NCBI RefSeq assembly: GCF_010820555.1
Contig: NZ_JAAIKD010000004.1
Coordinates: 248,001 to 312,000, forward strand
Source of the DNA: Psychroflexus aurantiacus
GTDB taxonomy: Bacteria; Bacteroidota; Bacteroidia; Flavobacteriales; Flavobacteriaceae
Direction: 5' to 3'
Length of the DNA stretch: 64,000 nt
Below, piece by piece: positions 53,917 to 63,159 of this stretch. The notes under the pieces were generated by a model. That model worked only from the letters and a program-made list of their open reading frames with translations. It did not search any database and had not been told where the DNA came from. The position numbers and the translations under genes are program-made. Numbering within the stretch: the stretch's first letter is position 1; the number at the start of each line of letters is the position of its first letter.

Positions 53917-55122
53917 TTAAAAGATAAGTAAATTCGGGTCTCTGTGGTTGAGATCAAACCATTCTGCAACGGGTTTGCTGGTCAAAATCCCATGGTAAAA
54001 ATAAAGCCCGTTTCTTAATCCGGCATCAATCCTCAAGGCAGGTTCCAGTCCTCCTTCTTCTCCTATGTTAAGCAGGTAGGGCGTGAAAATATTACTGATG
54101 GATAAAGAGGCCGTTCTGGAATATCTGGAAGGTATATTGGGTACGCAATAATGAATCACATCGTGTTTAACCAGGGTTGGGCTATCGTGAGTAGTCATGA
54201 CAGAAGTTTCAATACATCCTCCCATATCTATGCTCACATCAATGATGACCGCTCCTTTTTTCATTTTTTTCACCATGTCTTCAGTCACAATCACAGGAGC
54301 TCTGTTTTTACCTTTAGCGGCACCAATTACCACATCTGCTCTCTTCAAAGCCTTTAAAAGAATTTTTGGCTGCAGTGTAGAGGTAAATAAAGGACGGCCG
54401 ATATTGCTTTGCAGACAACGCAGTCTCGTCAATGAACTATCAAATACTTTTACCCCGGCACCGAGGCCTAAGGCACTTCGGGTTGCAAATTCACCTACAG
54501 TTCCGGCACCAAGGATGACGACCTCCACTGGAGGAACACCACTTATATTTCCGAACATAAGTCCATTGCCTCCAGACATATTGGATAAAAGTTCAGCTGA
54601 AATCAAAATCGAAGAGGTACCCGCAATTTCACTTAATGCTCTTACCGCAGGATAGTTCCCAAATTCATCTTTTATAAATTCAAAAGCAAGGGCTGTTATT
54701 CTTTTTTTAGCAAGGGTTTCAAAATATGATTTTTTACGCGTTTTCAGCTGTAAGGCTGAAATTAAAATGGTTTGAGGCTTTATCATCGTTAGCTCCTCTT
54801 CAGAAGGGGGAGCGACTTTTAAAATGATAGGACAGGCAAATACCTTATTGGTATCTTTGGTCACTTCCCCGCCAGCTTCGCTATAATCTCTGTCGTTAAA
54901 ATTGGCCTGAAGCCCGGCGCCACTTTCTATTAAAACGCGATGACCATTTTGAGTCAAGGCATTAACCGCATCTGGAGTAAGACAAACCCGCTTTTCCTGA
55001 TAAGAGTTTTCTTTGGGAAGCCCTATAAAGAGCTGTCCTTTCGACCGTTGAATCTCAAGCATTTCTTCCTGAGGAAGTAATTCTGAAGTTGAAAAAGGTG
55101 ATTTAGAAGAATGTGGATTCAT
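53917..55122 (-). CDS. ald: Alanine dehydrogenase
   Basis: 401 residues. The N-terminal half has IGLPKENSYQEKRVCLTPDA (substrate-binding with a catalytic Lys/His region) and the NAD domain contains VVILGAGTVGEFATRSALGLG and VIGAAKGKNRAPVIVTEDMV. It interconverts alanine with pyruvate, ammonia and NADH. The N-terminal about 25 residues (MNPHSSKSPFSTSELLPQEE) are an extra segment compared with Bacillus Ald, as seen in many Bacteroidota. Confidence 0.93.
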   Translation of the reverse strand: MNPHSSKSPFSTSELLPQEEMLEIQRSKGQLFIGLPKENSYQEKRVCLTPDAVNALTQNGHRVLIESGAGLQANFNDRDYSEAGGEVTKDTNKVFACPIILKVAPPSEEELTMIKPQTILISALQLKTRKKSYFETLAKKRITALAFEFIKDEFGNYPAVRALSEIAGTSSILISAELLSNMSGGNGLMFGNISGVPPVEVVILGAGTVGEFATRSALGLGAGVKVFDSSLTRLRCLQSNIGRPLFTSTLQPKILLKALKRADVVIGAAKGKNRAPVIVTEDMVKKMKKGAVIIDVSIDMGGCIETSVMTTHDSPTLVKHDVIHYCVPNIPSRYSRTASLSISNIFTPYLLNIGEEGGLEPALRIDAGLRNGLYFYHGILTSKPVAEWFDLNHRDPNLLIF

Positions 55123-55179
55123 GAATGTAATTAGTTAAGCTAAAATAATTAAAATAAATTGGAAAGTCTTCCTATTTAT

Positions 55180-55590
55180 TTAAAACTCAGTCAGGGTTAA
55201 GGTACGAGATTGGTTTTCATCCACCTCCAGCTCTACCAAACTGTAATGTTCCGGCCAGAGGTTTGAAATTTTTTCAGGCCACTCTATAAACACATAATGC
55301 TCGTCATCCAGATAGTCTTCAAAGCCCATGTCATAGGCTTCCGATTCCTCTTCAATCCTGTAAAAATCAAAATGATATATGGCTGCTTGTTCACCTTCAT
55401 ATTCGTTTACCAGGGAAAACGTAGGGCTTGACACCTTATCATCACTGCCCAGTGTTTTAACGAGCTTCTTGATAAGGGTGGTTTTACCCGCGCCCATCTG
55501 GCCAGAAAACAAGATGGTTTTTGACCTTGCCTTTTCTAAAATTTTGGAGGCAATACGCTCAAGATCTTCTAATGTGTAGCTTAACTTCAT
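55180..55590 (-). CDS. tsaE: tRNA threonylcarbamoyladenosine biosynthesis ATPase TsaE
   Basis: 136 residues. P-loop FSGQMGAGKTTLIKKLV and the SSPTFSLVNEY and YHFDFYRIEE motifs identify TsaE (YjeE). It works with TsaB and TsaD to make t6A in tRNA. It is 6 bp downstream of porX and probably cotranscribed. Confidence 0.95.
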   Translation of the reverse strand: MKLSYTLEDLERIASKILEKARSKTILFSGQMGAGKTTLIKKLVKTLGSDDKVSSPTFSLVNEYEGEQAAIYHFDFYRIEEESEAYDMGFEDYLDDEHYVFIEWPEKISNLWPEHYSLVELEVDENQSRTLTLTEF

Positions 55591-55596
55591 GATGTT

Positions 55597-57147
55597 TTAT
55601 CTCGGTTCCATCACCACAAAAGGGATAATCATTTCTTCCAAAGATATACCTCCATGCTGATATGAATTTCTGTAATAGTTCACGTAATAATTATAGTTAT
55701 TGGGATAGGCTAAAAAATAGTTTTCTTTAGCAAAAATAAATGAACTCGACATACTGATACTTGGTAAATTTATTTTTTTAGGATCCTTAGCAACTACCAC
55801 ATCTTTTTCGTTGTAGGTCAGGCTTTTACCGGTTTTATACCTCAAATTTAAACTTGTGTTTTTATCCCCAACGACTTTGGATGGGTGTTTTACATTGATG
55901 GTACCATGGTCTGTGGTCATTATCAATTTAAAACCTAGGCCTTGTGCCTGTTGAATCATATCCAGCAAAGGCGAATTTTTAAACCAGCTCTGAGTTAAGG
56001 ACCGGTAGGACTTATCATTGGAAGCCAGTTCTTTGATCACTTCCAGTTCAGTTTTGGAATGGGACAGCATATCTACAAAATTATAAACCAATACGGTCAA
56101 GTCATTGTCTTTTTGGCTTCTGAAATTTTCAGCCAATTTCTTACCTTTAGAAACGTTGGTTATTTTATGATATTGAATTTTGTAGTCTTTTCCAAGTCTC
56201 TTTAGCTGGGACTCCAGGAACTCCTTTTCATACTGATTTTTGCCACCTTCCTCGGTATCATTTAACCAATATTCAGGATAAATTTTCTCCATATCTGCTG
56301 GCATTAATCCGGAAAATATGGCATTTCTGGCATACTGCGTCGCCGTAGGCAAAATACTGAAATACGGTTCTTCCTTGCTTTTCTTGTAATGGTTTGCAAT
56401 GGTAGATTCGAAAGATTTCCACTGGTCGTACCTTAAATTATCCACGACGACCAGAAGTGTTGGCTGCGTTTTGGACAATTCCGGCAATATTTTAGACTTA
56501 AAAAGCGTGTGAGACAGAGTGGGGGCTTCTGAGTTTTTTTCAAACCAGCCTGGATAATTTTTCTCAATGAATTTACAAAATTGAATATTGGCTTCATTTT
56601 TTTGAGATTCAAGAATTTCGAACATGCTGCTATCCTCAACAGTTTCGAGTTCTAACTCCCAGTAAATCAGTTTAAGATAGAGATTGATCCATTCCTGATA
56701 GGAATTTACACTGGTCAGCTCAGCTGAAATCTTCCGAAATTCCTGTTGATAATTTAAAGTCGTTTTTTCTGAAATTAATCGGGAATGATCCAGATTTTTT
56801 TTAAGGCTTAATAGGATTTGATTGGGGTTGACAGGCTTTATGAGATAATCTGCAATTTTAGAGCCTATGGCCTCCTCCATAATATACTCTTCTTCACTTT
56901 TGGTAATCATAATCACCGGAAGATCACTACGCAGCGCTTTTAATTCATTCAGAGTTTCCAAACCCGTAAGGCCAGGCATGTTTTCATCTAAAAAAACAAT
57001 ATCAAAATTCGTTTTGGCAACTTCATCTATAGCTTCAGAACCACTCTGACAGGTCGTTACTTCATAGATTCTTTTTTCTAAAAATAATATATGTGGCTTT
57101 AAAAGATCAATCTCATCATCCACCCAGAGTACTTTTATCTTTGACAT
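55597..57147 (-). CDS. porX: PorX: response regulator fused to a PglZ-type phosphodiesterase domain
   Basis: 516 residues. REC domain 1-120 with Asp54 in VFLDENMPGLTG and Lys in DYLIKPVNP. After a helical linker comes a PglZ/alkaline-phosphatase-like domain: VVDNLRYDQW supplies metal ligands, VLVYNFVDMLSHSKTELE and MTTDHGTINVKHPS the remaining ones. PorX is the regulator of the type IX secretion system (with PorY) and its PglZ domain has been described as a zinc phosphodiesterase acting on oligonucleotides. The two T9SS cargo proteins in this window are presumably delivered by the system it controls. Confidence 0.96.
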   Translation of the reverse strand: MSKIKVLWVDDEIDLLKPHILFLEKRIYEVTTCQSGSEAIDEVAKTNFDIVFLDENMPGLTGLETLNELKALRSDLPVIMITKSEEEYIMEEAIGSKIADYLIKPVNPNQILLSLKKNLDHSRLISEKTTLNYQQEFRKISAELTSVNSYQEWINLYLKLIYWELELETVEDSSMFEILESQKNEANIQFCKFIEKNYPGWFEKNSEAPTLSHTLFKSKILPELSKTQPTLLVVVDNLRYDQWKSFESTIANHYKKSKEEPYFSILPTATQYARNAIFSGLMPADMEKIYPEYWLNDTEEGGKNQYEKEFLESQLKRLGKDYKIQYHKITNVSKGKKLAENFRSQKDNDLTVLVYNFVDMLSHSKTELEVIKELASNDKSYRSLTQSWFKNSPLLDMIQQAQGLGFKLIMTTDHGTINVKHPSKVVGDKNTSLNLRYKTGKSLTYNEKDVVVAKDPKKINLPSISMSSSFIFAKENYFLAYPNNYNYYVNYYRNSYQHGGISLEEMIIPFVVMEPR

Positions 57148-57156
57148 TTATAACTG

Positions 57157-57164
57157 TATATTTG
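57157..57164 (+). promoter_or_regulatory. Probable -7 box of the HD-domain gene
   Basis: TATATTTG fits TAnnTTTG, 21 nt before the TTG start at 57186. A TTG 13 nt upstream of it is at the wrong distance. Confidence 0.5.
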
Positions 57165-57185
57165 TTTTTTAAAACCTAAATCGAA

Positions 57186-58415
57186 TTGAATCAAAGAAAC
57201 AAACTTAAAATAATAAATGATCCAATTTATGGATTTATTACCATTCCGAGTCCTTTAATTTTTGATCTCATAGAACACCCTTATTTTCAAAGATTAAGAC
57301 GAATTACACAAATGGGACTTTCTCATTTGGTTTATCCGGGAGCAAATCACACCAGATTTCATCACGCCCTGGGTTGTCTTCATCTCATGAAAAAAACCCT
57401 GGACATTTTTAAATCCAAAGGGATTGAAATCACCGAGGAGGAGGAGGAAGCGGTTCTCATTGCGATTTTACTTCATGACATAGGTCATGGTCCGTTTTCT
57501 CATGCCCTGGAACACTCCATTGTGAATGATTTATCCCATGAATACCTGTCCTTAGAATTCATGAATAAATTAAATTCAGAATTCAATGGACAATTGGATT
57601 TAGCTATCGACATCTTCAGAGGAAATCATGAGAAGAAATTCCTATGCCAGCTCATTTCGAGTCAGCTGGATATAGATCGTCTCGATTATCTAAAGCGAGA
57701 CAGCTTCTATACAGGCGTAGCAGAAGGAAATATCAATAGTGAGCGTCTTATCAACATGCTAAATGTCGTGGACGATGAACTCGTGGTCGAAGAAAAAGGA
57801 ATTTACTCCATAGAGAAATTTCTAGTTGCCAGAAGACTGATGTACTGGCAGGTTTATTTGCACAAAACCAGCCTTTGTGCGGAACAAATCCTCATTAGAT
57901 TGCTTCGAAGAGCCAAAATGGTTTTTGAAACCACCCAGGAAAACATCGAAAACTCAACCTTGAATTATTTTTTAAGGCATAAAATCGATTCTGAAAATTT
58001 TGATGAAATCACCTTAAACTTGTTTTCAAAATTGGATGATTATGACATTATATCGGCTTTAAAAGTATGGCAGCATCACGACGATTTTGTGCTGAGCAAG
58101 CTCAGCCAGATGATTCTCAATAGAGATCTGCTCAAGATTAAGTTGAGAAATGAACCCATCGATTCTGATAAACTCGAAGAATATTTGAAAAAAGTTCAGC
58201 ATAATTTTAATATTTCTGAGACTGAAGCTGCGTATTTTGTATTTGAAGGCTCAACTTCAAATCTTGCTTACCAGCCTGACAAAGAACACATTAACATGTG
58301 GTATAAAAGCGGTAAAATCAAAGATGTTTCTTCAGCTTCCGATCAATTGAACCTTAAGGCACTGTCCAAAACTGTTGTCAAATATTACATATGTTACCCA
58401 AAATCCTATAATTAA
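57186..58415 (+). CDS. HD-domain phosphohydrolase (dGTPase-like, SAMHD1-related)
   Basis: 409 residues with TTG start at 57186; no in-frame ATG occurs before the conserved region NDPIYGFITIPSPLIFDLIE. The HD motifs are FQRLRRITQMGL, HTRFHHALGCLHLM, ILLHDIGHGPFSHALEH and SSQLDIDRLDYLKRD. Family members hydrolyse dNTPs to nucleosides and triphosphate; the deoxynucleoside kinase in this window works in the opposite direction. It is divergent from porX (38-bp gap). Confidence 0.9.
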   Translation: MNQRNKLKIINDPIYGFITIPSPLIFDLIEHPYFQRLRRITQMGLSHLVYPGANHTRFHHALGCLHLMKKTLDIFKSKGIEITEEEEEAVLIAILLHDIGHGPFSHALEHSIVNDLSHEYLSLEFMNKLNSEFNGQLDLAIDIFRGNHEKKFLCQLISSQLDIDRLDYLKRDSFYTGVAEGNINSERLINMLNVVDDELVVEEKGIYSIEKFLVARRLMYWQVYLHKTSLCAEQILIRLLRRAKMVFETTQENIENSTLNYFLRHKIDSENFDEITLNLFSKLDDYDIISALKVWQHHDDFVLSKLSQMILNRDLLKIKLRNEPIDSDKLEEYLKKVQHNFNISETEAAYFVFEGSTSNLAYQPDKEHINMWYKSGKIKDVSSASDQLNLKALSKTVVKYYICYPKSYN

Positions 58416-58426
58416 CCGTTTTTTTC

Positions 58427-58434
58427 TATTTTTG
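58427..58434 (+). promoter_or_regulatory. Possible -7 box directly before lpxD
   Basis: TATTTTTG, matching TAnnTTTG, ends only 5 nt before the lpxD ATG, so a transcript starting there would be essentially leaderless. It may also be chance, since lpxD could be read from the upstream HD gene. Confidence 0.35.
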
Positions 58435-58439
58435 CCTCG

Positions 58440-59474
58440 ATGAAATTTACAGCTCAACAAATAGCAGAGATACTTGATGGAGTCATTGAGGGTAATCCCA
58501 GTGCCGAAGTCGACAAGCTTTCTAAGATAGAAGAAGGAAAAGAAGGATCCCTTACTTTTTTATCCAATCCTAAATACACCCCGTATATATACGAAACTGA
58601 AGCCAGTATTTGTATAGTCAATAAAAGTTTTAAGGCTAACCAGTCCTTGTCTACGACCTTGATTAAGGTTGAGGACTCTTATGAAGCTTTTTCAAAACTT
58701 TTGGAAGTTTACAACGAAATCAAACTGGATAAAAAAGGAATTGAAACTCCAAGTTCAATTGCAGACTCGGTTAAAATGGGAAAAGAAACTTATATAGGGG
58801 CTTTTACTTATATCGGAGAGAATGTCGTTATTGGGGATAAAGTCAAAATATATCCCAATGTATATATTGGAGACAATGTGATCATCGGAGATCATGTCAC
58901 CATATTTGCAGGAAGTAAAATTTATTCTGAAACTCAAATAGGGAATCATTGCACGTTTCACAGCGGAGTGATTATTGGAGCAGACGGATTTGGGTTTTCG
59001 CCTTCCGATAGCGGTGAATATTCTAAAATTCCTCAAATCGGGAATGTTATTATCGAGGATTATGTCGATATTGGAGCTGCTACTACTATAGACAGAGCAA
59101 CTTTAGGCTCTACTATTATCAGAAAAGGAGTAAAACTAGATAATCAAATTCAAATAGCTCACAACGTAGAAATTGGTGAGCATACCGCCATAGCTGCACA
59201 AACGGGTATTGCCGGGTCTACCAAGATAGGCAAAAATTGCCTTATCGGAGGTCAGGTAGGGATCGCTGGTCATATAAAAATTGGTGACCGCGTTCGAATA
59301 CAGGCGCAAACAGGTGTAGGAAGAAATGTAAAAGACGATGAAGCCATACAGGGCTCACCAGCTTTTGGATATAACGATTTCAACAAGTCTTATGTTCACT
59401 TTAGAAACCTGCCTAAAATTATACGTCGAATAGACATTATCGAAAAACAACTTCCCAAGAATGAAGATAACTAA
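58440..59474 (+). CDS. lpxD: UDP-3-O-(3-hydroxyacyl)glucosamine N-acyltransferase
   Basis: 344 residues. The N-terminal uridine-binding domain (MKFTAQQIAEILDGVIEGNP, GSLTFLSNPKYTPYI) precedes the left-handed beta-helix (IGENVVIGDKVKIYPNVYIG). Catalytic His is in QIQIAHNVEIGEHT and HSGVIIGADGFGF marks the acyl-binding site. It adds the second hydroxyacyl chain in lipid A synthesis. It overlaps lpxC-fabZ by 14 bp. Confidence 0.95.
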   Translation: MKFTAQQIAEILDGVIEGNPSAEVDKLSKIEEGKEGSLTFLSNPKYTPYIYETEASICIVNKSFKANQSLSTTLIKVEDSYEAFSKLLEVYNEIKLDKKGIETPSSIADSVKMGKETYIGAFTYIGENVVIGDKVKIYPNVYIGDNVIIGDHVTIFAGSKIYSETQIGNHCTFHSGVIIGADGFGFSPSDSGEYSKIPQIGNVIIEDYVDIGAATTIDRATLGSTIIRKGVKLDNQIQIAHNVEIGEHTAIAAQTGIAGSTKIGKNCLIGGQVGIAGHIKIGDRVRIQAQTGVGRNVKDDEAIQGSPAFGYNDFNKSYVHFRNLPKIIRRIDIIEKQLPKNEDN

Positions 59475-60855
59475 TCAAACAACCATTAAAAAAGAAGTTT
59501 CACTCCAGGGTGTTGGACTTCATACGGGTCAGAGTGTAACCCTAACCTTTAAGCCCGCTCCAGTAAACCATGGTTTTTGTTTCAAAAGAATGGATTTGGA
59601 AGGACAACCGGTTATTCCGGCAGATGCCGCATTGGTTACAGATACCGACCGAGGAACAAGCCTGGAAAAAAACGGGGTTGTTATTCAGACTTCAGAACAT
59701 GTCCTGGCCGCCTGTGTAGGTTTGGGCATTGATAACATACTTATGGAGTTAAATGCTTCTGAACCCCCAATTATGGACGGTTCCTCCAAGTTTTTTGTAG
59801 AAGCTTTAGAAAAGGCTGGGCTGGAAGAGCAGGATGCTCCTAGGCAGGAATTTATTGTCGAGGAGGTTATTTCCTTTAAAGATGACGCAACAGGGTCTGA
59901 AATTATTGTTATGCCTGCCGACGAATATCAGGTGACGACCATGGTAGATTTTGGAACCAAAGTTTTAGGAACCCAGAACGCATACCTGAATAGTATGAGT
60001 GATTTCAAAAAAGAAATCTCAGATTCAAGAACCTTCAGTTTTTTACATGAATTAGAAGCTTTGCTTTCCAATGGACTTATAAAAGGAGGAGATCTCAACA
60101 ATGCTATTGTTTACGTGGACAAAGAACTTTCTCCGGAAACCATGGAGAAATTGAAAGAAGCCTTTGGTAAAAATGAAATCTCTGTAAAACCAAATGGAAT
60201 TCTGGATAATCTTACCCTTCATTATCCCAATGAGGCAGCGAGACACAAATTGTTGGATGTTATCGGTGATTTAGCTTTAGTTGGAACTCATATCAGAGGG
60301 AAAGTCATTGCCAATAAGCCGGGACATTCTATTAATACTCAGTTTGCCAAGAAATTGGCTAAAATCATCAAACTCGAGAAACGAAATAAAGTTCCTAAAT
60401 TTGATCTCAATAAGCCTCCGCTTTACGATGTTACGGAGATTATGAATAGGTTGCCACACAGGCCTCCATTTTTGCTTGTTGACAAAATTTACGAATTAAC
60501 TGACAAATCGGTAATTGGAACCAAAAACGTTACCATGAATGAGCCCTTTTTTGTAGGTCATTTTCCTGGTAAACCGGTCATGCCTGGTGTGCTTCAAATC
60601 GAGGCCATGGCTCAAACCGGTGGTATCCTGGCACTTAGTACCGTAGAGGATCCTGAAAATTACCTGACTTACTTTATCAAAATCGATAATGTTAAGTTCA
60701 AACAGCAAGTGGTCCCCGGGGATACACTTATATTCAAGCTGGAGCTCATAACTCCAATACGCCGTGGAATATGTCATATGCAGGGCTATGCTTATGCAAA
60801 TGATAAATTAGCTTGTGAGGCTGAACTCATGGCCCAAATTGTAAAAACAAAATAA
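59461..60855 (+). CDS. lpxC: LpxC-FabZ bifunctional enzyme
   Basis: 464 residues. Residues 1-305 are the UDP-3-O-acyl-GlcNAc deacetylase with GVGLHTGQSVTLTFKPAP, TSEHVLAACVGLGIDN and the zinc/catalytic HKLLDVIGDLAL. From about 315 a FabZ 3-hydroxyacyl-ACP dehydratase follows: LPHRPPFLLVDKI and FFVGHFPGKPVMPGVLQIEA with the active His and Glu. The fusion, standard in Bacteroidota, joins the committed step of lipid A synthesis with the competing fatty-acid dehydration step. Confidence 0.97.
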   Translation: MKITNQTTIKKEVSLQGVGLHTGQSVTLTFKPAPVNHGFCFKRMDLEGQPVIPADAALVTDTDRGTSLEKNGVVIQTSEHVLAACVGLGIDNILMELNASEPPIMDGSSKFFVEALEKAGLEEQDAPRQEFIVEEVISFKDDATGSEIIVMPADEYQVTTMVDFGTKVLGTQNAYLNSMSDFKKEISDSRTFSFLHELEALLSNGLIKGGDLNNAIVYVDKELSPETMEKLKEAFGKNEISVKPNGILDNLTLHYPNEAARHKLLDVIGDLALVGTHIRGKVIANKPGHSINTQFAKKLAKIIKLEKRNKVPKFDLNKPPLYDVTEIMNRLPHRPPFLLVDKIYELTDKSVIGTKNVTMNEPFFVGHFPGKPVMPGVLQIEAMAQTGGILALSTVEDPENYLTYFIKIDNVKFKQQVVPGDTLIFKLELITPIRRGICHMQGYAYANDKLACEAELMAQIVKTK

Positions 60856-60856
60856 C

Positions 60857-61639
60857 ATGAATCAACCGCTAGCATACGTTCATCCAGGAGCAAAAATTGC
60901 CAAAAATGTGGTGATAGAGCCTTTTACAACCATTCATAATAATGTTGAGATTGGAGAAGGAACCTGGATTGGATCCAATGTAACTATCATGGAAGGGGCG
61001 CGTATTGGTAAAAACGTTAGTATCTTTCCGGGTGCTGTCATTTCAGCTGTACCCCAGGATAAAAAATTTGAAGACGAAGATACTATCACTGAAATTGGTG
61101 ATAACACTACTATACGAGAGTGTGTTACCATCAATAGAGGGACCAGCGATAAAATGAAAACCAAAATTGGTAAAAACTGTTGGATCATGGCCTATTGCCA
61201 CATCGCTCACGATTGCATTGTAGGAGACAATTGTGTATTTTCCAACAACAGTACGTTGGCTGGACACATCGTAGTAGGTGATTATGCGGTTCTTGCGGGA
61301 ATGGCAGCTGTTCAGCAGTTTTGCAGCATCGGCCGTCATGCCTTTATCACAGGAGGATCCCTTGTGAGAAAAGACGTTCCTCCATTTGTAAAAGCGGGTA
61401 GAGAACCCTTATCCTATGTGGGTATAAATTCAGTGGGATTGAGACGCAGAGGCTTCGATACCGATAAAATAACAGAAATTCAAAATATTTACAGGATTCT
61501 TTACCAGAAAAATTACAATAACAGTCAGGCGGTTTCCATTATAGAAGCTGAAATGGAAGCCACTTCAGAACGAGACGAAATACTTCAGTTTATTAAGGAT
61601 TCTCAGAGAGGAATCATGAAAGGATATTTTTCAAACTAA
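60857..61639 (+). CDS. lpxA: UDP-N-acetylglucosamine O-acyltransferase
   Basis: 260 residues of hexapeptide beta-helix (IEPFTTIHNNVEIGEGTWIG, INRGTSDKMKTKIGKN). The catalytic His lies in MAYCHIAHDCIVGDN, and the C-terminal helical part has GLRRRGFDTDKITEIQNIYR. First step of lipid A synthesis. It starts one base after the lpxC-fabZ stop. Confidence 0.96.
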   Translation: MNQPLAYVHPGAKIAKNVVIEPFTTIHNNVEIGEGTWIGSNVTIMEGARIGKNVSIFPGAVISAVPQDKKFEDEDTITEIGDNTTIRECVTINRGTSDKMKTKIGKNCWIMAYCHIAHDCIVGDNCVFSNNSTLAGHIVVGDYAVLAGMAAVQQFCSIGRHAFITGGSLVRKDVPPFVKAGREPLSYVGINSVGLRRRGFDTDKITEIQNIYRILYQKNYNNSQAVSIIEAEMEATSERDEILQFIKDSQRGIMKGYFSN

Positions 61640-61646
61640 TAAAATT

Positions 61647-62213
61647 ATGGCTACAACAAGCGACATCAGAAACGGATTGTGCATCAGGTACAATCACGAT
61701 ATATTTAAAGTAACTGAGTTTTTACATGTCAAACCCGGAAAAGGTCCGGCTTTTGTAAGAACGAAACTTAAAAGTGTTACGACTGGCAAAGTGATAGACA
61801 ATACGTTTTCAGCAGGTCATAAAATTGAGGAAGTTAGAGTTGAAACTCACAAGTATCAGTTTTTATACCAGGACGGTGAGTTTTACCACTTCATGAATGT
61901 GGAAGATTATACACAAATCAGACTGCTGGAAGCAGCTCTGGACATGCCCAATTTACTTAAAGAGGGTGAAGTCGTGACTATTTTAATCAATACGGAAGAC
62001 AATTTACCTTTGTCTGTAGACATGCCACCTCACGTGGTATTGGAAGTCACCCAAACCGAACCTGGCTTAAAAGGGAATACCGCTACCAATGCAACAAAAC
62101 CGGCTACTGTGGAAACCGGTGCAGAAGTGAATGTGCCTTTATTCATCAATGAAGGCGATAAGATAAAAGTGGAAACAGAGAAGGGGACTTACAAGGAGCG
62201 AATCAAAGAATAA
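61647..62213 (+). CDS. efp: Elongation factor P
   Basis: 188 residues. Domain I carries the tip loop KPGKGPAFVRTKL with Lys32 as the usual modification site. Domains II and III have FHVKPGK-following YQDGEFYHFMNVEDYTQI and the C-terminal PLFINEGDKIKVETEKGTY. EF-P relieves ribosome stalling at polyproline. It lies inside the lipid A operon, 7 bp after lpxA, as in many Flavobacteriia. Confidence 0.97.
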   Translation: MATTSDIRNGLCIRYNHDIFKVTEFLHVKPGKGPAFVRTKLKSVTTGKVIDNTFSAGHKIEEVRVETHKYQFLYQDGEFYHFMNVEDYTQIRLLEAALDMPNLLKEGEVVTILINTEDNLPLSVDMPPHVVLEVTQTEPGLKGNTATNATKPATVETGAEVNVPLFINEGDKIKVETEKGTYKERIKE

Positions 62214-62223
62214 GTCGAAATCA

Positions 62224-63159
62224 ATGAAGTTTCCCCAACCACAAAGTCTTAAACAGATTTCTCAGCTTATACATGCTGAATTTGTTGGTCAGCCAGATTT
62301 TGAAATTTTAGGAATTAACGAAATTCATGTAGTAGAGCATGGTGACATTGTATTTGTAGATCATCCCAAATATTATGATAAGGCCTTAAAGTCCAAGGCT
62401 AGTGTGGTGTTGATCAATAAAAAAGTGGATTGCCCGGAAGGGAAAGCGCTTTTGATCTCTGAAGATCCTTTTACCGACTTTAATAAAATTACCGCTCATT
62501 TTACTCCGTTTGAAGCTTCCAGCCAGTCTATCTCAAATTCAGCAAAAATTGGAGAAAACACAATTATACAACCCAATGTGTTTATTGGTAACCATGTAAA
62601 AATTGGACAAAATTGCATCATTCACAGCAATGTTTCGATTTACGACGGTGTGGAAATCGGGAATAATGTCCAGATTCATGCCGGGACAGTTCTGGGAGCC
62701 GATGCATTTTATTATAAAAACCGTCCAAACCGCCATGACAAACTTCTGTCTGGCGGGAGTATTACAATTGAAGATGGCGTAGAAATTGGAGCGCTTTGCA
62801 GCATAGATAAAGGCGTGTCCGGTATGACTACGATAGGGGCAGGTACCAAAATCGATAATCATGTTCAGATAGGTCATGATACTGTGATTGGAAAAAAATG
62901 CCTTATCGCTTCTCAAACCGGTATTGCCGGTTGTGTGGTGATTGAGGATGAAGTCACGATCTGGGGACAGGTTGGTATTGCCAGCGGATTGAAAATAGGC
63001 AGGAAAGCAATCATTTATGCGCAGTCTGGAATCAGCAAAAATCTTAAAGCAGACACAACCTATTTTGGAACTCCGGCAGATGACATTAAAAAGAAATATA
63101 AGGAACTGGCCTACATCAACAGAATACCAGACATTATTCAAAAATTGAAAAATCTATGA
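62224..63159 (+). CDS. LpxD paralogue (UDP-3-O-acylglucosamine N-acyltransferase-like)
   Basis: 311 residues: a shortened LpxD-type N-domain (FPQPQSLKQISQLIHAEFVG, GDIVFVDHPKYYDKAL) and a complete left-handed beta-helix (IQPNVFIGNHVKIGQNCIIH). A catalytic-type His is kept in HVQIGHDTVIGKKC. It may acylate another amino sugar or serve as a second LpxD; a role in lipid A is suggested by its place in the operon. The stop overlaps the next gene by 4 bp. Confidence 0.82.
   Translation: MKFPQPQSLKQISQLIHAEFVGQPDFEILGINEIHVVEHGDIVFVDHPKYYDKALKSKASVVLINKKVDCPEGKALLISEDPFTDFNKITAHFTPFEASSQSISNSAKIGENTIIQPNVFIGNHVKIGQNCIIHSNVSIYDGVEIGNNVQIHAGTVLGADAFYYKNRPNRHDKLLSGGSITIEDGVEIGALCSIDKGVSGMTTIGAGTKIDNHVQIGHDTVIGKKCLIASQTGIAGCVVIEDEVTIWGQVGIASGLKIGRKAIIYAQSGISKNLKADTTYFGTPADDIKKKYKELAYINRIPDIIQKLKNL

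Noticed and set aside
62539-63141. 200-codon open frame antisense to the LpxD paralogue
   Set aside because: It arises from the hexapeptide repeat codons of the sense gene; composition is not protein-like.
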